From Pseudomonas sp. UYIF39 (GTDB lineage: Bacteria > Pseudomonadota > Gammaproteobacteria > Pseudomonadales > Pseudomonadaceae), in the NCBI RefSeq assembly GCF_029963765.1, contig NZ_JALBYU010000018.1:62001-126000 (forward strand): a stretch of 64,000 nt of DNA, in the 5' to 3' direction. The position numbers and the translations under genes were made by a program. Shown here in pieces: positions 47,654-56,218 of this stretch; the first letter of the stretch is position 1, and the number at the start of each line of letters is the position of its first letter. A model generated the notes under the pieces. That model had not been told where the DNA came from. It ran no database searches and saw nothing but the letters and a program-made list of their open reading frames with translations.

Positions 47654-48913
47654 TTAAGGCGTTGGGTCTTCGAACTCGCCGTGCACGAACGATTCAGGAC
47701 GGTAAACAGCCAGCGCCAGGCGCTCTTCGGCACGGATGGTGACCATGTTGGTGCGGAAGTTGTCGCCGTCTTCGGTCGAAACCTCGACAGCAGCGTCTTC
47801 GCGGTCGAACACCTGGGCAGCGATGTTCATTGCGCCCACCAGGAACTCGCCTTCAGGTACCGCGTTGCTGTCCACAACTGGCAACTTCCAGAGACGCTGG
47901 ACGCCGCCTTCTTGGACGTTGACCCAAATGTAGGAACCGGTGCTGTCCTTGGTCAGCTCGATATCGGCCCAGTCGACCGGGTTCAGCGCGATGGCAGAAG
48001 CGCGGTATTCGGCGACCCGCACTTGCAGGATCGCGCGGCGCAGGGTGTCGATCTTGGTGTCGCCGGCCTTGCGCAGCGCTTCGTTGAAGGTGGAGGCTTG
48101 CGGGATCAGGCCCAACAGGTTTTGCCCGGTGCCGTCACCAGCGAGGATCTGCTCTTCTTCTTTGTACTTCAGGCCGTAGATTGCGCGGCCGTTGATGTAG
48201 CTCTGCAGCAACGGGATGTCCGACAGGACCTGCTTCGAGGCTTTGAACCAGTGAGCGATGGTTTTGACAGTGGTGGTGACCATGCCAAACGACAGATCGG
48301 ACTGGGCCTTCAGCGCGCCCTCGCCTGCCTGAGGAGCTGCCATGTTCTGGAAGCCGGTCTCTTGCACGAACTCAACCGCATTGGAAGCGGTTCGGCCAGG
48401 CATGATCAGATCGCGGATCGTGAACTGACGCTCAGGATCTGTGATGATCCCGGCAACGCGAGTTGGCTGGATGCCGACACCCACGCCGCCCGTGCCAGTG
48501 GTGGCACTGGTGATATTGGTGACAGCTTTCAGATTCAGCCGCGCGATACCGCGACCTTTCGTGGTCAGTGCCTGGTAGTCGTCCGATTCGGACAGCTGTT
48601 CGCCGACGGACTTTTGCTCAGTCGGATCGTTGGCTGCGAAGCGACGAGCGAGCTTCTGTTCGATGTCTTGGAAGCGATCCTGCAAAGCCAGGCCATCCTT
48701 CACCAAACCATCCAGAATGGTCTTGGTCTCGGTCAGCATGGTCCCGTGTTCCTTGATTTCCTTGTTCGCTTTTTCGGCGAACGCTTTGATTTCTTGGTCG
48801 CGTTGGTCCAGCAGGTCATTGACTGCTTTCAGCTGGATCTTATCGTCTGCATGCTCCTTGCGGTGCATCTGACGGTCTTCAGCGCGAGCCTGGTTGCTCA
48901 TGGCGTTATGCAT
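47654..48913 (-). CDS. HK97-like major capsid protein
   Basis: 419 residues. Residues about 1-110 form a charged coiled-coil delta/scaffold domain that is normally removed by the protease; the HK97 fold follows, with TRVAGIITDPERQFTIRDLI, AHWFKASKQVLSD and AVYRPESFVHGEF. GAGGATTCACC precedes the ATG. It follows the prohead protease gene by nine bases. Confidence 0.95.
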   Translation of the reverse strand: MHNAMSNQARAEDRQMHRKEHADDKIQLKAVNDLLDQRDQEIKAFAEKANKEIKEHGTMLTETKTILDGLVKDGLALQDRFQDIEQKLARRFAANDPTEQKSVGEQLSESDDYQALTTKGRGIARLNLKAVTNITSATTGTGGVGVGIQPTRVAGIITDPERQFTIRDLIMPGRTASNAVEFVQETGFQNMAAPQAGEGALKAQSDLSFGMVTTTVKTIAHWFKASKQVLSDIPLLQSYINGRAIYGLKYKEEEQILAGDGTGQNLLGLIPQASTFNEALRKAGDTKIDTLRRAILQVRVAEYRASAIALNPVDWADIELTKDSTGSYIWVNVQEGGVQRLWKLPVVDSNAVPEGEFLVGAMNIAAQVFDREDAAVEVSTEDGDNFRTNMVTIRAEERLALAVYRPESFVHGEFEDPTP

Positions 48914-48922
48914 GGTGAATCC

Positions 48923-49624
48923 TCAAAACGAAGGGAGGGACAGTGCGGGGCGCGACTTAAGCGCCTCTACGACTTCAATTGCTGCCAGGTCGCCCGCGGA
49001 CTCGCTCCGGAGCAGATGCTGCAGTCCGCGATTGGCAATCACCGCGGACTGAGTTTTCGAGAAGCCTGCCTCGCGCAGGAGCAGCTCAAATTCGGGAAGT
49101 GAAGGCAGACCGCCGTGGGCCAGCTTCGACTTGATCGTGTCGGTTCGGGCTTCGTCGTTGGCCGGGACTGTCACGATGGAAATCTCGACCAGGTCGAGTT
49201 TGGTCAGGGTTCGGATCCGGGTCTTCTCGTCGAAGCTGGATTCACGTACGTAGTAGCCGATCGACAGGCCGGTGATCGATCGGGACTTCATGCCCCGCAT
49301 GGCGATGCGCGCATACGGCGCATCAGCCAGCCAGAGCTCGCCATCACCAAACAAGCCCTTGGCGTCCTCTTTCAAGGTATCCATAGACCAGGAGCCGATC
49401 GGCTCTGCGGTGCGGTGCTGCCACAGAACCGGCAGCGACCGAGCCTTCGCCTTCAAATCGGCGATGGACTCGAGAAACGCGCCAGGGGCAACCACTTCGT
49501 TGTAGCTGTCGATCACGCCGAACACGGAACCGTACCCAGAAAAAAGGCCGTCATCGCTGACAGCCTTTACGTCGTAGTCGAATGAGCGGTACTTCACCGC
49601 CACCGATTGGTCTTTTCGGTTCAT
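48923..49624 (-). CDS. HK97-type prohead protease
   Basis: 233 residues. The serine protease triad is suggested by His in VLWQHRTAEPIG, Ser in KSRSITGLSIGY and Glu in LVEISIVTVPAN. It overlaps the portal gene by four bases. It cleaves the capsid delta domain in this family. Confidence 0.93.
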   Translation of the reverse strand: MNRKDQSVAVKYRSFDYDVKAVSDDGLFSGYGSVFGVIDSYNEVVAPGAFLESIADLKAKARSLPVLWQHRTAEPIGSWSMDTLKEDAKGLFGDGELWLADAPYARIAMRGMKSRSITGLSIGYYVRESSFDEKTRIRTLTKLDLVEISIVTVPANDEARTDTIKSKLAHGGLPSLPEFELLLREAGFSKTQSAVIANRGLQHLLRSESAGDLAAIEVVEALKSRPALSLPSF

Positions 49625-50958
49625 TCAGAATTACCTTTTGGCTTGTCGTTGAGCCAATCAATCAACGCTGAACGCGCCTGCTGGGCATCGCCGGCATCGC
49701 CGCCGAGCTTGTCGATCGGCAGCATGTTTGACTGAACTGTGAGCTGTGCGGCGTTGCCGCCTTTGGGTGCGAGGTTTTCTTTGATCCGGCACTCGTCGCG
49801 AGTGTAGATACCGTTCTGGGTCATCGAACTGTAAAAGGCCGCGCGAGCAGCGCTATCAGCGCGAAGCAAGCCTTCCGGGTTGAACTTGGCGTAGAACCGG
49901 CGGCGCTCTTCGGGGCGCAACAGACGCCGATTAATGCTCTGCTCGATACGCTTCATCCAGGGCAACAGCGTGAAGCTCAGGAAACCGAGCATCTGCTGCT
50001 CCATGCCCGTGCCCCAGCTGGTGCTGTTCGACGTGTGGCCGACCATCCAAGGCGGAACACGAAACCACCGGCAGATCTCTTCTACGTTGAAGGCCCTGGT
50101 TTGCAGCATCTGGGCATCCTCAGGGCTCATCGACACCTGCTGATATTTCATCCCCGCTTCCAGGACCATCGTCTTGCCAGTGTTCACGGCGCCGGCGAAC
50201 TTGGCCGCCATGTCCTCGCGGATGTCTTCCCGCTGAGCCTTGTTGAGAATCTGGTCGGTCGATAGAACGCCGCCGAGCTTCATCCCATTTGCGAACATCT
50301 TGCTGGCCGATTCATCGGCGGCCATCGCAGCGCCGAATACATTGCGTCCCATGGCAACCGGGCTCAACCCGAACATAGGATCCGTACCGAACCCCCGTGT
50401 GTGCATCATTTGCTCATCAAGCAGCGTGTGAGGCTTGCCCTCGCTGTCGATGAACCGGTATTCGATAGCGCCGCTACTCGTGCGCCGGGGCGGTGAAACC
50501 GACTGCGGAAGAATGAACTCCAGCGAGGATAGATCGCGGCCAACCAAATGGGGCTCATTGAAACTGTTGCCGCTGAGCAGCAAGCTGGCCACCACGCATT
50601 CCCAGAACTCGACAGGGGTTTGGTCGGCGTTCGGCTGCTGGCTGATTACACGGTGTACAGGGTGAGAAGTGGCCACCTCCGGCACGCCGTTTTTATCTTC
50701 GTAAAGCGCGATCGGGAGAGTGGCCAACGTTTCGGCGATGAGTCGAACGCAGGCCCACACCGTCGACAGCTGAAGCGCTGTCTGCTGGCTCACCGTTTTG
50801 CCCGACGCCGAATCGGTGCCGTAGTAGCCGTTCCAAAAGGCAGCATCACCGAGACCGATACGCCGGCCAACCCAACCCGCCAAAGAAGATTTGACCAGCC
50901 CAGGCTCTGCCGATTTAAACAGCGCCTGCCGCAATACTGACTTGAGAGGTTTATTCAC
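49621..50958 (-). CDS. Phage portal protein (HK97 family)
   Basis: 445 residues, with TALQLSTVWACVRLIAETLA, LLSGNSFNEPH and the conserved FNVEEICRWFRVPPWMVGH. A C-terminal acidic tail (DKPKGNSE) overlaps the protease start. Position after the terminase is standard. Confidence 0.95.
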   Translation of the reverse strand: MNKPLKSVLRQALFKSAEPGLVKSSLAGWVGRRIGLGDAAFWNGYYGTDSASGKTVSQQTALQLSTVWACVRLIAETLATLPIALYEDKNGVPEVATSHPVHRVISQQPNADQTPVEFWECVVASLLLSGNSFNEPHLVGRDLSSLEFILPQSVSPPRRTSSGAIEYRFIDSEGKPHTLLDEQMMHTRGFGTDPMFGLSPVAMGRNVFGAAMAADESASKMFANGMKLGGVLSTDQILNKAQREDIREDMAAKFAGAVNTGKTMVLEAGMKYQQVSMSPEDAQMLQTRAFNVEEICRWFRVPPWMVGHTSNSTSWGTGMEQQMLGFLSFTLLPWMKRIEQSINRRLLRPEERRRFYAKFNPEGLLRADSAARAAFYSSMTQNGIYTRDECRIKENLAPKGGNAAQLTVQSNMLPIDKLGGDAGDAQQARSALIDWLNDKPKGNSE

Positions 50959-51115
50959 CGGTCAGCCCCTTGCGAATGAATCCAGCGGCGGCCAGGAACG
51001 ATGCGGCTGCGGCAATAAAGGCCCAGCCGAGACCGGCCAGGAGAAATACGCCGGCGACAAACAGGCACAGAGCGGCCACGGCCGCCACGATGAAGAGGAT
51101 CAGGCCTGTATCCAT
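50951..51115 (-). CDS. Small membrane protein between terminase and portal
   Basis: 54 residues with two hydrophobic segments (GLILFIVAAVAALCLFVAGV and WAFIAAAASFLAAAGF) and a basic end. ATG at 51115; the ribosome site is poor. It overlaps portal by eight bases. Unknown function. Confidence 0.6.
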   Translation of the reverse strand: MDTGLILFIVAAVAALCLFVAGVFLLAGLGWAFIAAAASFLAAAGFIRKGLTGE

Positions 51116-51122
51116 GGGTGAG

Positions 51123-52850
51123 TTATCCAACAATGATTGGTTTTGAAAAGAAGTCGCTGATGTTGCCGCTGTTGTCGTTGACCAGAATTAGCGCCCTGCC
51201 GATAGCCATGATCAGCGCGACGGCACCGTCGATCTTGTTGTCGTCACCCTGCTTTATGGGCCGCACGACATCGTCGTTGCCAGGCATGTTCTTGCCGATC
51301 ACGTTGGCGATACACCAGGTCATGATCGGGTGCCCATCGTGATGGAACCGGCCGGCAGTGATGGCCGCCTCGAGCTCCTTCATGGGGTCGGACATGTTGG
51401 TGTAGTTCTGCGTGATCGTGATCGGGTTAAAGCCTTCGTCGTCGAGATCGTGACTTAGGCCGGTGGCGCCGTGAGGGTCAATCGGGCACTCGCGAACCGG
51501 CGCTTGATGATTGGCTTCCTTAGTGTCTTCGAAGATTTCGCGGTAATCGATCTCGGCGCCGTCGGTGATTTCCAGATGCTTGGAGTTGATCCAGGCCTGG
51601 AACCGTTCGGACATGCGCTTGTTGTCGCTGTCATAAGCGGTGTCATAAGGCACCCAGAACTTCGGCGCGACGCTGTAGTAATGGATCTTCCCGTCAATCA
51701 CTCGCCAGAACAGCCGCGCACGTGAGTTCATGTCCAGCTTGCGGGCCAAGTCGAAGCCTGCAATCCACTCCTGCCCCTCGAACTGTTCGAGCGTGAGCGT
51801 GGTGTCTTCACACGATTTCCAGTCCTCCATGTTGAAGAAGCCGGATTTCGCGCTTACCCAGAGGTTGAGGTGCTTCGTTTTGAACGTGTTAGCGAATCGC
51901 GCCGAGCGTATGGCCCTCGCTTGCTGGCTCTCCAGGTACTCTTGGAACACCGAAACCCCGTGGTTCGGGTTGGCCTTCGCCAGCATCTTCGGATCGGTCC
52001 AGTCATCGCCCTCATCAAGCGTCCAGATCCAGCCGAACAACTCTTCGTCAGGCACGGTGCCGGCCAGCATCTCCACGACCTGGCGCCGCTTGTCGTAGCA
52101 TGGGCCTTCGATATCGGCGCCGGCGGTGGTGATGATGAACATCAGCGGCTGCCGGCGTGCGCCCATGCCGGTGAGCATGGTGTCGTACTGGGCCGACGTT
52201 GGGTGTTCGTGGTATTCGTCGACGATCGCGCAGCTGGGCGAAGCGCCGTCGCCTGGGTTGCCGATCAGCGGTTCGAATCGGCTGAAGTCGGACGGGATGT
52301 TCATGTTCGAGGCGTTGACCTCGATGCCCGCAGCCTGAATCAGCATCGGTGACTTGCTGACCATGAGCTTGGCGGGGCGGAAAACCTCCCACGCCTGTTT
52401 CTCAGTGGTCGCACCGGCATACACTTCCGCACCGAACTCGCCGTCGGCCACGAACATGCTGATGCCAACGCCACCCGCGACTACGGATTTGCCGTTCTTC
52501 CGAGGCACTTCCCAGTAGCTTTCACGGAACCGGCGATGACCGCCTTTCTTTTTGACCCAGCCGAACGTGACGGCCAGGCCGAACAATTGCCAAGGCTCCA
52601 GGCTGATCAGCTGACGCTTGAATGCCCACTCGCCTTTTGTGTGCGGAAGCAGTTGGATAAGCCTCAGCTTTTTCTCAGCCTTGACTGCGTCGAACTTGTA
52701 TTTGAATCCTCGCTTCCTGCTCGCTGCCAGGTCGTCGAAGTGACGCTGCACCGCCTGGTGGATGTAACGACAAGCCGGGACCTTCCCACGAAGCAATGAC
52801 CGACCCCACGCCGTCGCCTTGTCGACGTTGGGGTGGGCAGATTTGGTCAT
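51123..52850 (-). CDS. Terminase large subunit
   Basis: 575 residues. The packaging ATPase Walker A-like site is PRKNGKS near residue 123, with Walker B AIVDEYHE near residue 222. The C-terminal nuclease domain begins at WIAGFDLARK and contains further acidic residues. The type is the cos/HK97-like TerL used with P27-type small subunits. It overlaps the small subunit gene by one base. Confidence 0.95.
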   Translation of the reverse strand: MTKSAHPNVDKATAWGRSLLRGKVPACRYIHQAVQRHFDDLAASRKRGFKYKFDAVKAEKKLRLIQLLPHTKGEWAFKRQLISLEPWQLFGLAVTFGWVKKKGGHRRFRESYWEVPRKNGKSVVAGGVGISMFVADGEFGAEVYAGATTEKQAWEVFRPAKLMVSKSPMLIQAAGIEVNASNMNIPSDFSRFEPLIGNPGDGASPSCAIVDEYHEHPTSAQYDTMLTGMGARRQPLMFIITTAGADIEGPCYDKRRQVVEMLAGTVPDEELFGWIWTLDEGDDWTDPKMLAKANPNHGVSVFQEYLESQQARAIRSARFANTFKTKHLNLWVSAKSGFFNMEDWKSCEDTTLTLEQFEGQEWIAGFDLARKLDMNSRARLFWRVIDGKIHYYSVAPKFWVPYDTAYDSDNKRMSERFQAWINSKHLEITDGAEIDYREIFEDTKEANHQAPVRECPIDPHGATGLSHDLDDEGFNPITITQNYTNMSDPMKELEAAITAGRFHHDGHPIMTWCIANVIGKNMPGNDDVVRPIKQGDDNKIDGAVALIMAIGRALILVNDNSGNISDFFSKPIIVG

Positions 52851-53335
52851 CAGCTACTCAGTAGTTTGGCGAATTCGTTGGTTTCTTTCTCCTTGTTGCC
52901 GCCGATCAGGCGCGTGCGGCTGGCCGGATCCAGACCCAGCATCGAACCGAATGTCACCATTTGGCGCATCGTTTCGTTCGCCGCGGTCAACGCGGGATTC
53001 TTCATCGGGCCGCCAGTCGCGCCGGCTACAACAATGCCGTGTTCCTTGATCGACTCCTGCGCCATCCGCCAGTTGTCATAGGCGGTGCAAAAAGCTTCGA
53101 CGTTATGTAGGTCGGTGATCGCGACTACGTTCTCGCGCAGTAGCTCCGGAACAATCATGTTCCACATGGTCGCGGCCCGAGGGCTGAACCACTCGGGCGG
53201 GTCTATCTGGGTGATCTTGGAAAACTGGGGCTCGGCGGTGTTCAGCGCACGCTTGCCAGGGTTTCCAGCCAATGCTTTCTTGGCCGTTGGCTTGGGTTTG
53301 CGACCACGGCCGGCGACCGTGGCGGTGCCTCCCAT
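52850..53335 (-). CDS. Terminase small subunit (P27 family)
   Basis: 161 residues, starting GGTATVAGRGRKPKPTAKK and containing DPPEWFSPRAATMWNMIVPEL, typical of P27-type small terminases. The 159-base gap before it (53336-53494) has no gene and is a reasonable place for the packaging (cos) site. Confidence 0.92.
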   Translation of the reverse strand: MGGTATVAGRGRKPKPTAKKALAGNPGKRALNTAEPQFSKITQIDPPEWFSPRAATMWNMIVPELLRENVVAITDLHNVEAFCTAYDNWRMAQESIKEHGIVVAGATGGPMKNPALTAANETMRQMVTFGSMLGLDPASRTRLIGGNKEKETNEFAKLLSS

Positions 53336-53494
53336 CGCGCAACTCCTGAATTTTTAATTTCGCGGGTGTAAGAAAACGATTGAGGGCGCGGTCTAGAAGC
53401 AAAAAGGTCCAGACTTTCGACTCTCCCCCTCCCTTAGCTATGAATCCGCCCTTTTGGGATGTTTTTTTCTGTTTTTCTGTGGATTTTTTGCATT

Positions 53495-53869
53495 TCAGCG
53501 CCGCGCATTGCCAAACCCACCATCCTCGGCCGCTGTCTTGACCGAGTGGCATGGGCCGCACAAGCTCTGCCAGTTGGTCTTGTCCCAGAACAGAGCCATG
53601 TCGCTCTTGTGCGGAACGATGTGATCGACATCGGTAGCTACGACCACCAGGCCACGAGCGGAGCAATGAAGACACAGCGGGTACTTGGCAAGAAACCCGG
53701 CTCGGGCCTGTTGCCACTTGTAGTTGTAGTGGCGCTTGGTGCTGCTCTCTCTGGGCTTGGCCCTGGCCGCGCTCTTCAGTAGGTGAGCATGATCGTCACA
53801 GTAGCGCGGGTTGCGCGTGAGCGTGTTGCATCCCTGGGCATTGCATGGCTTCTGCGGCCTCAGCGGCAT
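53495..53869 (-). CDS. HNH endonuclease
   Basis: 124 residues with two zinc-binding Cys pairs (CNAQGC, CLHC/CGPCH) and the HNH core VDHIVPHKSDMALFWDKTN. HNH nucleases next to terminases assist cos cleavage in HK97-type phages. Confidence 0.9.
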   Translation of the reverse strand: MPLRPQKPCNAQGCNTLTRNPRYCDDHAHLLKSAARAKPRESSTKRHYNYKWQQARAGFLAKYPLCLHCSARGLVVVATDVDHIVPHKSDMALFWDKTNWQSLCGPCHSVKTAAEDGGFGNARR

Positions 53870-54051
53870 GGTGTGCCGTCCATGTAGGTTGATGGCAAAG
53901 CGTCAGGGTCTTCATCATCCTGATCGGCTGCCAGCGCCTGGATCAGTATCAGCTGCTGCTCGACCATCCTGCTGAGGATCGCTGTCTGCTGTCTCTGCTC
54001 GGTCAGCACCTGGACTAGCAGGCTTTCCAAGCAGTTGGGCTGCTCGCTCAT
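53860..54051 (-). CDS. Small coiled-coil phage protein
   Basis: 63 residues; helical N-terminus (SLLVQVLTEQRQQTAILSRM) and an acidic tail (DQDDEDPDALP). It overlaps the HNH gene by ten bases. No function known; helical region may be a spanin-like or regulatory element, which is not shown. Confidence 0.6.
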   Translation of the reverse strand: MSEQPNCLESLLVQVLTEQRQQTAILSRMVEQQLILIQALAADQDDEDPDALPSTYMDGTPCR

Positions 54052-54115
54052 ATGCCACCTTTGTCCATTTAGCCATCCACTTCCTGCGGGCTTCGCAGCC
54101 TGCGCAGCCCACTCC

Positions 54116-54310
54116 CTACTTGCTCAGCTTCGGCTGCAGCACTACCCGGGCAATCATCACCAAGAGACCCAGTACGCCATACGCAACAGGAGGCAGCACG
54201 GCCTGTAGCGACGGCATCAACTGCTCAGCCACGCCCAACGCTGCGATAGCGCCGCCTGTTTGCACGCTGGTCATACTCAACGCTTGCTTCCAGTTTTCGA
54301 TCAGTTGCAT
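54116..54310 (-). CDS. Small holin-like membrane protein
   Basis: 64 residues with a hydrophobic stretch VQTGGAIAALGVAEQLM and a strong helix VAYGVLGLLVMIARVVL ending in a basic tail (QPKLSK). Placed two bases downstream of the lambda-type holin, so it may be a second holin or holin partner. Confidence 0.6.
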   Translation of the reverse strand: MQLIENWKQALSMTSVQTGGAIAALGVAEQLMPSLQAVLPPVAYGVLGLLVMIARVVLQPKLSK

Positions 54311-54312
54311 GG

Positions 54313-54642
54313 TTACTCCTGCCGCCTGGGCAATTTGAAATCAGCGAAACGATCTGCGAGATCTGCGATCTTCTTCACCCCAAGGAAACCGATGAACACA
54401 CCGGCAGCCGTCGCGAAGTTTTGAGGAAGCCCGAAGTACTCGAGCAGCGGGATAAGGCCAATGGTGATCAGCGTGCAAAGCGACGCCTCAAGCAAAGCCT
54501 GCCGTCGAGTGCCGCCGCCGTAGATGATCCGAAGAGCACCCACAACAAATGACAGGGCACCGGCATAGATCGTCGGGGCATGCTGACCAAGCCACGCGAG
54601 AACGAGCAGCCAGGTATCTGGTTTGTCGGGCATGTTTGGCAT
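54313..54642 (-). CDS. Phage holin (lambda-type, class with three helices)
   Basis: 109 residues with three hydrophobic segments (PDTWLLVLAWLGQHAPTIYA, SLCTLITIGLIPLLEYFGL and FATAAGVFIGFLGV) and a charged C-terminus (KLPRRQE). ATG at 54642 follows GGGAGGATGCC. It times lysis by opening the inner membrane; the SleB-type endolysin is far away at 31.6 kb. Confidence 0.82.
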   Translation of the reverse strand: MPNMPDKPDTWLLVLAWLGQHAPTIYAGALSFVVGALRIIYGGGTRRQALLEASLCTLITIGLIPLLEYFGLPQNFATAAGVFIGFLGVKKIADLADRFADFKLPRRQE

Positions 54643-54732
54643 CTCGGCATCCTCCCTTTCGGGGAGTGAGTTAGATCCGGCCCCAACAGCACTCCCAGCT
54701 CGGAGCAATGGGTGTGGTGGAGCCGAAAAACG

Positions 54733-54759
54733 AAAAAGCCCCGGCAAATGCCGAGGCTC
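54733..54759 (-). terminator. Terminator upstream of the holin
   Basis: GAGCCTCGGCATTTGCCGGGGCTTTTT on the minus strand, between the lipoprotein gene and the holin. Late transcription must pass it, which fits a Q-type antitermination scheme. Confidence 0.75.
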
Positions 54760-54807
54760 TAATGACTGCTTGAAGCAACAAGCCCGGCATAATGGCCGGG
54801 CGTCTAA

Positions 54808-55167
54808 TCAAACTCTACTTTCGCAACCAGCGCGCGTGGTGTCGATGATCAAGTCACCCTCAACGCGATAACCAATCGAGCCGACCAGGAACGCGTGGTT
54901 GAGCTGGCTCATAACCACATCACTCAGGCCGACAGCACACTTATCTTGCTGAATAGCGTTATCCATCGCGGTTTTAATGTTCGGGATACCAGTCGGGAAG
55001 AGGATTACCGGATAGCTATCTTCGCCAGTAACCCGGGCGCCTTTGACGAATTTCGACGAGTTGATGTTGTAGTTCTTGGTGCTCGCAACGGTCATGTCCG
55101 CAACGCGAATGGTGCATCCAGTTGTGAGGATGGTGGCGACTAGTGCAACAAATAGTGCTTTTTTCAT
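54808..55167 (-). CDS. Phage-encoded lipoprotein
   Basis: 119 residues. ATG at 55167 follows GGAGGGCCC and gives a lipoprotein signal peptide (KKALFVALVATILTTGC with the lipid-modified Cys). The remaining domain has KNYNINSSKFVKGARVTGED and a terminal Cys. A chromosome-like lipoprotein placed between terminators in a late operon is a typical accessory ('moron') position; superinfection exclusion or host-envelope alteration is possible but not shown. Confidence 0.75.
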   Translation of the reverse strand: MKKALFVALVATILTTGCTIRVADMTVASTKNYNINSSKFVKGARVTGEDSYPVILFPTGIPNIKTAMDNAIQQDKCAVGLSDVVMSQLNHAFLVGSIGYRVEGDLIIDTTRAGCESRV

Positions 55168-55221
55168 GGGGCCCTCCGGATTAAGGAGGCGGAATATATA
55201 CCAAAATGCCATCACAGAAAC

Positions 55222-55253
55222 AGAAAAGCCCCGCTCGATGGCAGGGCTTTTCT
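55222..55253 (-). terminator. Terminator upstream of the lipoprotein gene
   Basis: AGAAAAGCCC ... GGGCTTTTCT forms a ten-base stem with A/T flanks. Together with 54733-54759 it isolates the lipoprotein gene from its neighbours. Confidence 0.8.
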
Positions 55254-55319
55254 GGTCGTCTCTCATAACGCGCAAGATCGACATGATGGGGTTAATTTAC
55301 GGCCAATTGGCCATCACGG

Positions 55320-55883
55320 TCAAGCGGCGTCTACGAAGATTTGTTCCTGATCGAAGATCTCGGTCGCATGGATCACAGCGGCCTCTTCCAGCAGCTCCAA
55401 GCGCTTGTGAATTCCTCCCCGCCAGTTGCGGCGAGTGCGCTCCGGCGAACCGGCAAGATCCCAGGTGTTCATGTCGTAGAACTCGGCTGGCAGCACGATC
55501 ATGTCCGTAGAGCGCTTACCGATCTGGACGCCCTTCAGCTTCGGGATCGCCCAGGCAGTGAGCGCCTTATAGATGAACAGCTGTGGCGCCGGGGAAGTCA
55601 TGCGAGCCACCAGACGGCCGATGGCGGCTACCTTGTTGGCCTTGTGGGTCGAGTACTTGGCGACCAGAACATCCCACTGAGCAGGCTCAAGCTGACGATG
55701 CAGGAGCGCATAGAGGCAGCAGTCGTAATCAAACTTGTCGCGCACGGACAGCGAACTGCCGGTGCCACCCTGACGAAGGTCGGCATCGATCAGCTTCTGC
55801 CATGACTGCTTGGTGCTGTTGTCGATGTTGTCGGCGGCCAGCACCCGGACCAGTGTGCCCATCACGTCTTTATAGATGCCCAT
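55320..55883 (-). CDS. Putative late-gene regulator (Q-like position)
   Basis: 187 residues, not firmly recognised. It has a Cys pair (YDCCLYALL), a helical middle (QLEPAQWDVLVAKYSTHKAN), and a basic C-terminal region (SPERTRRNWRGGIHKRLELL). It is the last gene before the lipoprotein and lysis/late genes, the place of the Q antiterminator in lambdoid phages. The function is inferred from position. Confidence 0.55.
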   Translation of the reverse strand: MGIYKDVMGTLVRVLAADNIDNSTKQSWQKLIDADLRQGGTGSSLSVRDKFDYDCCLYALLHRQLEPAQWDVLVAKYSTHKANKVAAIGRLVARMTSPAPQLFIYKALTAWAIPKLKGVQIGKRSTDMIVLPAEFYDMNTWDLAGSPERTRRNWRGGIHKRLELLEEAAVIHATEIFDQEQIFVDAA

Positions 55884-55892
55884 GGTTTCCCC

Positions 55893-56216
55893 TCAATCCC
55901 CGGTGTAATTCGATCCGCCGGCGCCGCGGCGGTTGTTCTGTTCGTATTGATGAGTCGGACCACCCTGAATCTGCCCACTCTCCAGGGCGATCACTCGGCG
56001 CTGAACCTTCTGCAGTAGAAGGCCGAGTTGGGTGACCAAAATTTCCAGAGGCAATGCCTCGCCGGTATCGGCAGCCACCCAACCTGAAGCGTTGCATTGG
56101 ATGCAGGCTAATTCGTGGAAAACGCCCTTCACAACCGTCGCGCCTTTGCAGATCGGACACTGAGCCAGGTCGAGACGACCAACCTGAAAGGCGGGGCCGC
56201 GGGTCTTTTTGTCCAT
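55893..56216 (-). CDS. Zinc-ribbon phage protein
   Basis: 107 residues; two Cys pairs CPICKG and CIQCN form a zinc ribbon. ATG at 56216 follows GAGGTTTAAAA. Lies directly after the recombinase gene. Unknown function; Q-partner or DNA-binding role possible. Confidence 0.65.
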   Translation of the reverse strand: MDKKTRGPAFQVGRLDLAQCPICKGATVVKGVFHELACIQCNASGWVAADTGEALPLEILVTQLGLLLQKVQRRVIALESGQIQGGPTHQYEQNNRRGAGGSNYTGD

Positions 56217-56218
56217 TT

